Assembly (NCBI GenBank): GCA_017881055.1
Contig: JADGRF010000070.1
Coordinates: forward strand, 1-42,981
Source of the DNA: Sandaracinaceae bacterium
GTDB lineage: Bacteria > Myxococcota_A > Polyangia > Polyangiales > JAFGIB01
Reading direction: 5' to 3'
Length of the DNA: 42,981 bases
Both the position numbers and the translations under genes were made by a program. Of this stretch, positions 25,392 to 33,486 are shown in pieces. The notes beneath the pieces were generated by a model. The model was not told the DNA's origin. It made no database searches and saw only the letters and a list, made by a program, of their open reading frames with translations. The stretch's first letter is position 1. Each line of letters starts with the position of its first letter.

Positions 25392-26749
25392 GCAGACAGC
25401 TCTTGTTCCGCCGTGTGTGCGATGGTCTTCGCCATGGTGGCGATGGCTTTCTTGTCGGGGCCTTCCACGAGAATGCGCAGCTTGGGCTCGGTGCCGCTCC
25501 AGCGTACCAGCACGCGGCCCTCGGCCTTGAGCTTGGCCTCGGCGTCGCGCACGGCGCGCGTGGTCTTCGGCATTTCGGAGAGCGGGCGTCGAGCAGGCAG
25601 CACCACGCCCAGCAGCACCTGCGGCACGGGCTGCATGACCTCGTCGACCAGCTCGGACAAGGGACGACGCTCGCGCAGCATGATGGCGAGCAGCTGCAAC
25701 GCGCCGAGCGTTCCGTCGCCTGTGGTCGCGTGATCGAGGAACACGAGGTGTCCCGACTGCTCGCCGCCGAGGTTGTAGCCGTGTTGGCGCATCGCCTCGA
25801 CCACGTAGCGATCGCCGACGTCGACGCGCACGATCTTGCCGCCTTCTTCGCGCACCGCATGCTCGAGGCCGATGCTCGACATCACGGTGGTCACGAGCGT
25901 GCGCTTCTTGAGCGTGCCGGCGCGCAGCATACGCGTGGCGAACAGCGCCATGATCGCGTCACCGTTCACTTCGCGACCTTGCTCGTCGATCACGATCACG
26001 CGGTCGGCGTCGCCGTCGAGCGCGAAGCCCACGTCGGCCTTGCAGCGCTTCACTTCCTTGGCGCAGTGGCTCGGATACACAGCACCGCGCTCGTGGTTGA
26101 TGTTCTTGCCGTTCGGCGCGATGCCGATCGCGTGCACGTTGGCGCCCAGCTCGGAGAACACGTGCGGCGCCGTGACGTAGGCCGCACCGTGCGCCGCGTC
26201 CACGACGACCTTGAGCCCGTCGAGCGTGAGATCCGAAGGGAAGGTGCCCTTCACGAACTGCACGTAGCGGCCCCAGGCGGTTTCGATGCGCTCGGCGCGA
26301 CCGATGTGCATGCCGACCGGGCGCTTGGCATCGAGCACCCCGCCGTCCATGAGCTGTTCGAGGCGTTCTTCTTGCTCGTCGGGCAGCTTGAAGCCATCGG
26401 GGCCGAACACCTTAAGGCCGTTGTCTTCGTAGGGATTGTGCGAGGCGCTGATCACGACGCCGGCGTCCGCACGCATGCTGGTGGTCAGGTGCGCGACCCC
26501 GGGCGTTGGCAGAGGGCCCGTAAGCAACACGTGGCCGCCCATGGCGCAGGCGCCTGCCGAGAGCGCGTACTCGAACAGGTAGCCGGAGATGCGCGTGTCC
26601 TTGCCGACCACGATGCGCGGCTGATGCTTGGTGCGTTGCTTCGCGGTGTACGTGACAGCTGCACCCAAACGGAACGCGACTTCCGGGGTCATGTTGCCGA
26701 GGTTGGCTTTGCCGCGGATGCCGTCGGTGCCGAAGTACTTACGTGCCAT
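25388..26749 (-). CDS. glmM: Phosphoglucosamine mutase
   Basis: A 453-residue enzyme that interconverts glucosamine-6-phosphate and glucosamine-1-phosphate on the way to UDP-GlcNAc, the precursor of peptidoglycan and LPS. The N-terminus KYFGTDGIRG is characteristic. The catalytic phosphoserine is the second Ser of SASHNPYEDNG (about S103), the metal loop is ALDGDADR, the sugar loop GGEQSGH, and the phosphate loop RWSGTEPKLRI. Length is as usual. ATG 26749 lies only six bases after the tamB stop, so it is read from the HEAT-tamA-tamB transcript. In Firmicutes and others GlmM is encoded next to CdaA/CdaR and inhibits CdaA; here it is about 11 kb away from cdaR on the other strand. Confidence 0.96.
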   Translation of the reverse strand: MARKYFGTDGIRGKANLGNMTPEVAFRLGAAVTYTAKQRTKHQPRIVVGKDTRISGYLFEYALSAGACAMGGHVLLTGPLPTPGVAHLTTSMRADAGVVISASHNPYEDNGLKVFGPDGFKLPDEQEERLEQLMDGGVLDAKRPVGMHIGRAERIETAWGRYVQFVKGTFPSDLTLDGLKVVVDAAHGAAYVTAPHVFSELGANVHAIGIAPNGKNINHERGAVYPSHCAKEVKRCKADVGFALDGDADRVIVIDEQGREVNGDAIMALFATRMLRAGTLKKRTLVTTVMSSIGLEHAVREEGGKIVRVDVGDRYVVEAMRQHGYNLGGEQSGHLVFLDHATTGDGTLGALQLLAIMLRERRPLSELVDEVMQPVPQVLLGVVLPARRPLSEMPKTTRAVRDAEAKLKAEGRVLVRWSGTEPKLRILVEGPDKKAIATMAKTIAHTAEQELSA

Positions 26750-26755
26750 GTCGGT

Positions 26756-29700
26756 TCAAGGCTCCCAGGTTACGTCCAACCCCCACGATCGTTCGGGCGA
26801 GAACTTACCAGAGCCGACGATATTGTGTGGAAAGTAGAGCTCGATCAAGAAGTCGAGCGCGGAGGTGACGTCGTTGTAGGCGGGCTGCAGGGCATTTTGA
26901 TCGCTCGTGGAGACGGCGCCCTGCAGGTACACGCGCTGCACGAACGAGCGCATGAACTTCGGCACGGCTTCGAAGCCTGCCTTGAGGCGCGTCTGCACAC
27001 CTTGACCCGTGCTCTCGACTGAGATGCGCGGAATGAGGCCCCCGAGCTCGCGCTTGGCGCCGAGCGTCAGAATGCCGCCGACGATGCCGGCGGCGAAGGC
27101 GTCCTGCGCGTCCTGCGCGCTGCCGCCCGAGTTGGGGTCGTCGGTTGGGCAGCGACCGGACACCAGCATCACGACGGCGCCGTCGCCGGGACAGCTGTCG
27201 GAGTAGAAGTCGACCTTCGGATTGGCGAGCGTGCCGGTCACCATCACGACCACCGGCGCGCCGCCCGCGACTTCGGGTTCGTGCGTGGCCACCATGTTCA
27301 CTTCGGGGTTCAGCTCACCGGTGCCATCGAAGTGCATCGTGCCGCGGTTCAGCGCGAACTGCTTGCCGAACACCTCGAACGAGCCGCGCTGGAACTCGAC
27401 GTAACCGCCTACGCGAAAGTCGGGATCCTGGTAGCTCATCGCGAGCTGCGTGGTCACGGTCGCGTCGAAGTCGTTGCGCTTGACGGTGATGTTCTTGCGG
27501 CCGTCGACGAAGAACTCGAGCACGTAAGGGATCTCGGGATGCTCACGCTCTTCCGTGGTGAGCGTGACGTCGGGATGCGGCTCGAGCGATTGCAGGGAGC
27601 GGCTGTTGGCATCGGGCAGGCGGGCCGCCAGCGAGTGGATCACGATGGCCGTGCGCGCGCGCTCCTCGCCGATCTCGGTGGAGATCGCGGCACCGCCCGT
27701 CAGCCAGGCCAGATCGACGCCTTCGCGCTGCACTGGGAACTTCTTCAGTACCAGAGCGAGCTGCAGCCGGCGCGGCGCCCAGCGCTCGAAGCCGATGCCG
27801 CCCTCCGCGGCCAGCGTTCCGTCGCCGGCCTTCGCGCTCAGCGAGTCGATCTTCATCCAGTTGCCGTTACCGACGATGGTGGCCGTGATCTCGCGCAGCT
27901 GTTGACCGGTCGCGATCGGATACAGCTGACCGTTCGAGAGCGCGACGCTGCCGGTGTAGGAAACCCCCGTTGCGGAGCCGACGATCACGAGCCGTCCGCG
28001 CGCGAGCGCCGAGAAGCTGAGAACGCCCGGGATGCGATCGAGGATCGGGCGCAGCTCGGCATCTGCGAAGTCGAGCTGGAAGCGCGTCTCGCGCTGCTCG
28101 TCCATGGTAGGCATGGGCGTCGCTGCGTTCCAGATGACAGGTACGAAGGCATCGAGCGTGGTCGGTCCACCCCTGCAGCCGCGCGTGCTGCCTTCGGCGC
28201 GGAGGCCCTTGGCATCGACCGTGGCGCTGAGCTCGACCGCGATCGGAGCGTTGTCGCACGAGTCGATCGAGAGCAGTCTGCGGCCGGCCCGCACGCGCGT
28301 ATTCGGGAAGTACGAGCCCACGAGCTTCGCGCTTGCCGTCGGGGCGTCGGTGAGCAGGTCCTTCGCGGACCACTCGGCGTGCAGGTTGCCTTTTCCTTGG
28401 TCGCATAGGAACGGCACGCGCGCCATGTCGGCTACGTCCAGCACGCCTTGCACGTTCATGCGGCCCGGCGCGCCGACGGGCTCACCATGCAGCCACGGAT
28501 CGATCGCGAGATCCACGTTGCCGCTGCCCGACGCGATGCGCTCGCCGTCGAGATGGCCGGTGAACGAGAACTCTGTCGTCCCGTTCTGCACGTGCACCAT
28601 ACCGCGCAGCTCGGGGGTGACTGACAGCTGGCACGCCTCGTAGTCGAATTTCTCGAACGGCTTGAGCGTGAAACGGATGAAGCCCTCGGCAGGGCCACCC
28701 GTGCGCCGCAGATCGAAGTTGGTGCCGAGGACCAAGGGCAGCATGAGCTTCTGTGGCAACGTGAACGGCTCGTGATCGAGCCGGCGCGGGTTGGTTTGGC
28801 CGGACACGTCCCAGGTCCCGGAGAGCAGAGCGTCTGCGAGCACGTGCGGGTCGTGACGCAGCTTGGCCCACTCGACTTGCAGCGAGCCATGCGCCTGGCC
28901 CACGGGGCCCGCCGTGTCGCTGAGCGCGACTTCGCCGGACAGGCGCTGACCGTGATACTCGAGCGTGGCTGTGACACCGAGCGTGGCCGTGTCAGGCAGG
29001 CGCAGATCGCTCCACACCAGCTTGGCGTCGAACGACGGTGCGTCGAGCGTACCCGAAGCGTGCAGCGAGCCCGTGCTCCGGCCGGACAACACGATATTGT
29101 GCAGCTGCGGAATCACCGTGAGGTCGAAGCGATCGCTGTCGAGCTGGAAGTCGTAGCGTCCGCGCTCGAGCGCCTGCAGCAGGGTCATCTGCGTGACGTC
29201 GAAGTCGGCTTGGCCTTTGACGTTGAGCGTGCCGCGGTCGCCTACGTCGAGCTCGGTGTCGGCGTCCAAGTGACCGCGCGTGTAGTTGATCGAGAAGAGG
29301 GCACCGACGCCCGCGATCTCGTAGACCTTGCCGCCGCGCATCGCGCCTTGCAGCACGAGCGTGGGGTTGGTCACGTCGCCATGCACTTCGACGGTGGCAT
29401 CGGCGCGGCCTTCGGACAACGGGAAGCGCGCGCCGAGCAGCGCGTGGACCGCTGCAAGATCGAAGTCCTGGAGCTGTGCCGTGATGTAGTCTTCACCGTG
29501 TGCGCGGATCTCGGCGTGCGCCTCCAAGCGCTGGGAGCGGCTCGCCAAGCGCAAGAGGCCCAGCTCTACGCGATCGCCGTTTACGACGCGCAGATCACGC
29601 GCGACACCGCGCCACGTGTTCTCGCCAACGGCAAACTCGATCGGATCGGCCTGCACGACGAAGCCGCGGCTGTCCGCCAGCACCTTGGCGTTGAAATAGA

Positions 29701-31327
29701 ACGTCTTCTGGCCTTCCGCCTGGAACTCGCCTTCCGCTTCGTAGCCGCTCGGTCCGCCACGCAAGCCGAAGCGTGCGGTGCCGAGCGCGTAGGCGAGCAC
29801 GCTGGTGTTCTCGCCGAGCACCGTGAGACGCAGCGTGGGCAGCTTCGGATTGCCGCGCACGCTGCCCGAGAGCGTGATGCGATCGGCGGTCACGTCGCCG
29901 TACACGAAGTGTTCGAGCACGACCTTGCCGTTGATGTCGAGAAAGCCCCGCGAGTCGTTGGGCGTGACCACGTGTAGCTGGGCGCGCAGCGAGCCGTGCA
30001 CGTTGCCGATCATGTGTGAGAGGTTTGGGTCGCGTTCGATGCGGGGAAAGTAGGCGTCTACGTCCAGGTCGGTGCTCCCGTTCCAGGCGACCGTGCCGTG
30101 GGCAGAGAAGCGCGCGCCCTTTTCGCTCGTGTGCGCGTCGTCGATGCGCACGTGGTCGCTCTCGATTACGCCGTGCGCTTCGATGGCTGGGATGGCGATG
30201 CCTTGGTAGCGCAGCGGGCCGAGCGAGACGCGAACGGTCGGCAGCGCGCCCGGGGTCACGATCGCGAGATCAAGAGTGCCTTGTACCGAGGCGTCAGGTG
30301 CGCCCTGCAGCATCTTCGCGAGCGCGATCGAGTCCGTGGTGAGGTGGATCTGTACACCGGCCGTGCGCGAGATCGTGCCGCGGGTCTGCACCGCGCCCGC
30401 CGGGGTCGTCGTAGCGGCTTCGATCAGCAGATCGTGCACGGGGCCGTGCAGCTGCATGGTTCCAACGAACGGCCCTGACAGCGGTTCGGCCCAGGAAAAG
30501 CCCATGCGGGCCAACGTGTCGGATGACACCTGCTCGTAGCCGAGGCGCAGGTCCAGCTCTTGTTCGGCGCTGGGCCGCGGGCTCTGGTAGGCCACGTGCG
30601 CGTGCACGCGCTCGCTTGCGCGATGCGCGTTCACGTCCAGCGACACGCCGTGGCTGGTTTCCGTGGAGATGGTGCCGTTCACCGCGTCGACGTAGCCCAC
30701 GAAGCCAAACGGCTCGACGAACTGGCCGTGCGCCCCATGCACCTTCACGTCGACCTCGTTGCCGACCGCGAGCTTGCCATCGGCGGTCAAGTGCTCGGTA
30801 CGCATGTGCGCAAGCCCGAGCACGTCGCCGTAGACCGTGGCGTCCACGAGATCCACGTGCTCGATCAGCACGCGCAGGCTCGTTTTGCTGGGTGTCTTCT
30901 TGGTGGTCGGCGTGCGCGAATCGAAGCAAGAAAAAAGCGTGGGCATGCCATCGCCCTGATCGATCAAGCGCACGACGCCACCGGTCAGGCGCGCGCTGCG
31001 CACGCGGATGGTGTTGGGGTCACGCAAGAGGCTCAGCAAAAGGCCCGGCTCGGGCACGACCACCAGGCGATTTGCCACGACCACCCGCTGGCCCGACGCA
31101 TCGAACAGCGCGACGTGGCGAGCGACGATGCGGTCGGATGACAGCTCGTCGATGCGATCGATCACCAACACGCCGCGCATCTGCGTGGAGGCCAGCTGGT
31201 TCACGACATCCCGTGCGACGCGGCGCGTGAGAGGCGAGCCTGCATGCGCCAAAGCGCTCAGCACGAGCGCAACCAGCCCGACTACGAGCCAGAGCAACGT
31301 CTTGCCGAGCATGCGAAGCGCGCGCAT
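26756..31327 (-). CDS. tamB: Translocation and assembly module protein TamB
   Basis: A 1523-residue AsmA/TamB-family protein that spans the periplasm as a beta-groove bridging inner and outer membrane, with a role in outer-membrane protein assembly or phospholipid transport. One inner-membrane anchor is at residues 7-28 (LGKTLLWLVVGLVALVLSAL). A very long region of beta-strand repeats follows, with many segments of the style 'lrvtGsv.gp.l.g.'. The C-terminal DUF490 domain has GSFEVFGKQFALNRGTMHFDG and VVMVTGTLANPKVDFYSD, ending in LDVTWEP. Length exceeds E. coli TamB (1259). ATG start; the last base of the tamA stop is the first of this ATG (TGATG at 31325-31329), so the genes are coupled. 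Confidence 0.93.
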   Translation of the reverse strand: MRALRMLGKTLLWLVVGLVALVLSALAHAGSPLTRRVARDVVNQLASTQMRGVLVIDRIDELSSDRIVARHVALFDASGQRVVVANRLVVVPEPGLLLSLLRDPNTIRVRSARLTGGVVRLIDQGDGMPTLFSCFDSRTPTTKKTPSKTSLRVLIEHVDLVDATVYGDVLGLAHMRTEHLTADGKLAVGNEVDVKVHGAHGQFVEPFGFVGYVDAVNGTISTETSHGVSLDVNAHRASERVHAHVAYQSPRPSAEQELDLRLGYEQVSSDTLARMGFSWAEPLSGPFVGTMQLHGPVHDLLIEAATTTPAGAVQTRGTISRTAGVQIHLTTDSIALAKMLQGAPDASVQGTLDLAIVTPGALPTVRVSLGPLRYQGIAIPAIEAHGVIESDHVRIDDAHTSEKGARFSAHGTVAWNGSTDLDVDAYFPRIERDPNLSHMIGNVHGSLRAQLHVVTPNDSRGFLDINGKVVLEHFVYGDVTADRITLSGSVRGNPKLPTLRLTVLGENTSVLAYALGTARFGLRGGPSGYEAEGEFQAEGQKTFYFNAKVLADSRGFVVQADPIEFAVGENTWRGVARDLRVVNGDRVELGLLRLASRSQRLEAHAEIRAHGEDYITAQLQDFDLAAVHALLGARFPLSEGRADATVEVHGDVTNPTLVLQGAMRGGKVYEIAGVGALFSINYTRGHLDADTELDVGDRGTLNVKGQADFDVTQMTLLQALERGRYDFQLDSDRFDLTVIPQLHNIVLSGRSTGSLHASGTLDAPSFDAKLVWSDLRLPDTATLGVTATLEYHGQRLSGEVALSDTAGPVGQAHGSLQVEWAKLRHDPHVLADALLSGTWDVSGQTNPRRLDHEPFTLPQKLMLPLVLGTNFDLRRTGGPAEGFIRFTLKPFEKFDYEACQLSVTPELRGMVHVQNGTTEFSFTGHLDGERIASGSGNVDLAIDPWLHGEPVGAPGRMNVQGVLDVADMARVPFLCDQGKGNLHAEWSAKDLLTDAPTASAKLVGSYFPNTRVRAGRRLLSIDSCDNAPIAVELSATVDAKGLRAEGSTRGCRGGPTTLDAFVPVIWNAATPMPTMDEQRETRFQLDFADAELRPILDRIPGVLSFSALARGRLVIVGSATGVSYTGSVALSNGQLYPIATGQQLREITATIVGNGNWMKIDSLSAKAGDGTLAAEGGIGFERWAPRRLQLALVLKKFPVQREGVDLAWLTGGAAISTEIGEERARTAIVIHSLAARLPDANSRSLQSLEPHPDVTLTTEEREHPEIPYVLEFFVDGRKNITVKRNDFDATVTTQLAMSYQDPDFRVGGYVEFQRGSFEVFGKQFALNRGTMHFDGTGELNPEVNMVATHEPEVAGGAPVVVMVTGTLANPKVDFYSDSCPGDGAVVMLVSGRCPTDDPNSGGSAQDAQDAFAAGIVGGILTLGAKRELGGLIPRISVESTGQGVQTRLKAGFEAVPKFMRSFVQRVYLQGAVSTSDQNALQPAYNDVTSALDFLIELYFPHNIVGSGKFSPERSWGLDVTWEP

Positions 31328-33486
31328 CAGAACGCCTCACCGATCGTGAAGTGGATGGCTCCGCCGGCGCCGAACAGGCGCGACTCGGGGAAGTCGCTGG
31401 CGGCGTGCGTGCTGGGATCGATGCGCTCGCGCACACGGGTATCTGCGCCGATGGTCTGGAGCGAGTGCGGCGCGAAGCCCGCATCCAAGCGCAGAGGGCC
31501 GACGATGGTCTTGTAGCGCAGACCGATGCCGAACGTGGTCTGTGGCGCGCGTAGACGAAACGCCTTCTGTTGCGTGACGTCGCCTAGGTCCATGAATAGC
31601 ACCGAGCCGAAGCTCGCCGTGATCGGGATGCGCAGCTCGGCCGAGGTTTCCCACTGACGCAACCCGCCGCTGTCCAGGCGCTTGCCGACCTCGACGATGT
31701 CGCCGAGCGTGTTGGGCGCATAGCCGCGCACGCTGTTGTGACCGCCACCGCGCAGACGCTCGCGCAGCGGGCCGAGCGTGCGCAGGCGCTCCAGGTAGCC
31801 GTCGGGATCTTTCCCACTGGGCACGACGATGTCGCTGTGTGTGATGTCCATCATGCCCACACGCACGCGCGTCGCGAACACGATGCCGAATGGCAAGGGG
31901 ACGTAGCCGCGCGCCTCGGGCGTGAAGCGCAGGTAGTTCCAGTCGCTTGGCACGAAGTAACCCGCATGCTGGAACGTGGCGGCAAAGTAGGCGCCGCGAC
32001 GTGGTGAGTGCGGGTCGTTGCGCAGGTCGAGGATGGCGCTGTGCTGGAAGAACGTGACTTTGTAGTCGGGGTAGGGCTTCGTCTGGTCCGGCACGAACAA
32101 GTTCACGTTCACGTTGCTGGACAACGTGAGCTTGCCGCGCAGGTACTTTCGCTCGGGGCCGACACTGCCGATCACATCGGAGCGCTGGAACAACCCGCCG
32201 AACGGATCCGGACCGCGATCCCAGCGGATGTTCACGACCAAGCTGGTGCGCGGCTCGACGAACGCGGGCTGCCTGAAGTCGATGATCAGCAGGTTGCCGA
32301 GCTTCGGTGTCGGGGTGGCCGGGAAGGGCTGTTGAAAGATCAGGCGCGGCCGATCCTCGACGCTGATCCTGCGCATGCCGCCCAAGAAATTGCGGTTCTC
32401 GATCTTCGCGAGCAGATGCAGGTCCCACAGGCTGAACGGGTCGGTGGTCCCGTCGCCGCCGTTCAGACCAGGATCGGTGCCGACCTGCGTGCCGGCGCCG
32501 ACCGCGAAGCGCACGACACGTCCGGGTACGACCTTGATCAAGACATCGATCACCGGCTCGTTCGCGCGCGGCTGCTCCACGAGCTCGACCGAAGCGAACG
32601 GTCCGAGCGCGTAGATTGCGCGCTTGGCGTCGTCGATCACCGTTTCGCTGAACGCTTGGCCTTCGGGAATGTCGGCAGCAGCCCAAATCGTGCGGGCGGG
32701 CAGCTTGCCCTGGCCGCTGACCGTGAGCTTGCCGAAATGGCATGCAGGCCCGAGGGTGATCTCGAACGCGACAATCGCGGTGTGGGCCTTGGCATCGATC
32801 GAGGTGTGGCCTTCGACTTTGGCCTTGGCGTACGAGGCATCACGCGCTGCATCGAGCAGCGCCCGCTTGCTCGCGTCGTAGAACGCTTCGTCGAACGGCT
32901 CGCCGACCTCGAGCTTCAGTTGCTTTTCGATGCGCGTGCGCTGCTTGTCGTCGAGTGCTTCGAGGCCGTGCACGTCGAGCTTCGTGATCAGCACAGGCTG
33001 ACCTTCGTGCACGGTGATCGCGAGTTGGATCTTGCGATCTTCGTCGTCGGTCTTCGGCACCACCTTCGTCACGCGCGCGTCGTAGTAGCCGCGCGCTTGG
33101 TACCAGCGCTCGATCCGGCTCTGGTCGCGCGCGAAGATGTTCCTGTCGTAGAGCGGCCAGTCGGTCCAGGGCCACGCCCAGAACGAGATCGGCAAGCGCC
33201 AGCCGTCGAACGGAGGCTCGCCGCAGTGCGGATCGTCGGATGGGCCGAGCGTCAGCTGCATACGAGGCCGCGCTTCGGTCGCGAGACACGCCTTGATCGC
33301 GGCCTCGTCCATCGCGTGCACGCCGGAGAACTCGAGCTTTTGAACACCGTACTGATTCGCTGGGACGGCCGAAGCGCAGCCCGAAAGGCAGAATCCCACG
33401 AGCAGCGCGAAGCACAGCGCGAGTCGGGCGCGTGCATCGTCGTGGGAGAAGGGCGCCAGTTCCACGGGTGCAGGCTCCGAGATCAC
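31327..33486 (-). CDS. tamA: TamA-like Omp85 outer-membrane protein with a lipoprotein signal
   Basis: A 719-residue Omp85-family protein. An 886-residue reading is possible, but its first 167 residues lie in another frame of the HEAT gene and are Arg/Ala-rich noise. The start is GTG 33486, overlapping the HEAT stop in GTGA. Residues 20-37 read as a lipoprotein signal with lipobox LSGC (C37) and no further basic start. POTRA-like domains follow to about residue 300 (segments FDEAFYDASKRALLDAARD and GPACHFGKLTVSGQGKLP). The beta-barrel is C-terminal, with the L6-loop motif VRGY at about 586-589 and a terminal phenylalanine (HFTIGEAF) as in BAM substrates. Pairing with tamB identifies it as TamA rather than BamA. 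The lipobox is unusual for the family. Confidence 0.88.
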   Translation of the reverse strand: MISEPAPVELAPFSHDDARARLALCFALLVGFCLSGCASAVPANQYGVQKLEFSGVHAMDEAAIKACLATEARPRMQLTLGPSDDPHCGEPPFDGWRLPISFWAWPWTDWPLYDRNIFARDQSRIERWYQARGYYDARVTKVVPKTDDEDRKIQLAITVHEGQPVLITKLDVHGLEALDDKQRTRIEKQLKLEVGEPFDEAFYDASKRALLDAARDASYAKAKVEGHTSIDAKAHTAIVAFEITLGPACHFGKLTVSGQGKLPARTIWAAADIPEGQAFSETVIDDAKRAIYALGPFASVELVEQPRANEPVIDVLIKVVPGRVVRFAVGAGTQVGTDPGLNGGDGTTDPFSLWDLHLLAKIENRNFLGGMRRISVEDRPRLIFQQPFPATPTPKLGNLLIIDFRQPAFVEPRTSLVVNIRWDRGPDPFGGLFQRSDVIGSVGPERKYLRGKLTLSSNVNVNLFVPDQTKPYPDYKVTFFQHSAILDLRNDPHSPRRGAYFAATFQHAGYFVPSDWNYLRFTPEARGYVPLPFGIVFATRVRVGMMDITHSDIVVPSGKDPDGYLERLRTLGPLRERLRGGGHNSVRGYAPNTLGDIVEVGKRLDSGGLRQWETSAELRIPITASFGSVLFMDLGDVTQQKAFRLRAPQTTFGIGLRYKTIVGPLRLDAGFAPHSLQTIGADTRVRERIDPSTHAASDFPESRLFGAGGAIHFTIGEAF

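Noticed and set aside
25262-27022. 586-codon plus-strand frame opposite glmM and the end of tamB
   Set aside because: No domain and His/Arg-rich translation. glmM on the other strand is certain.
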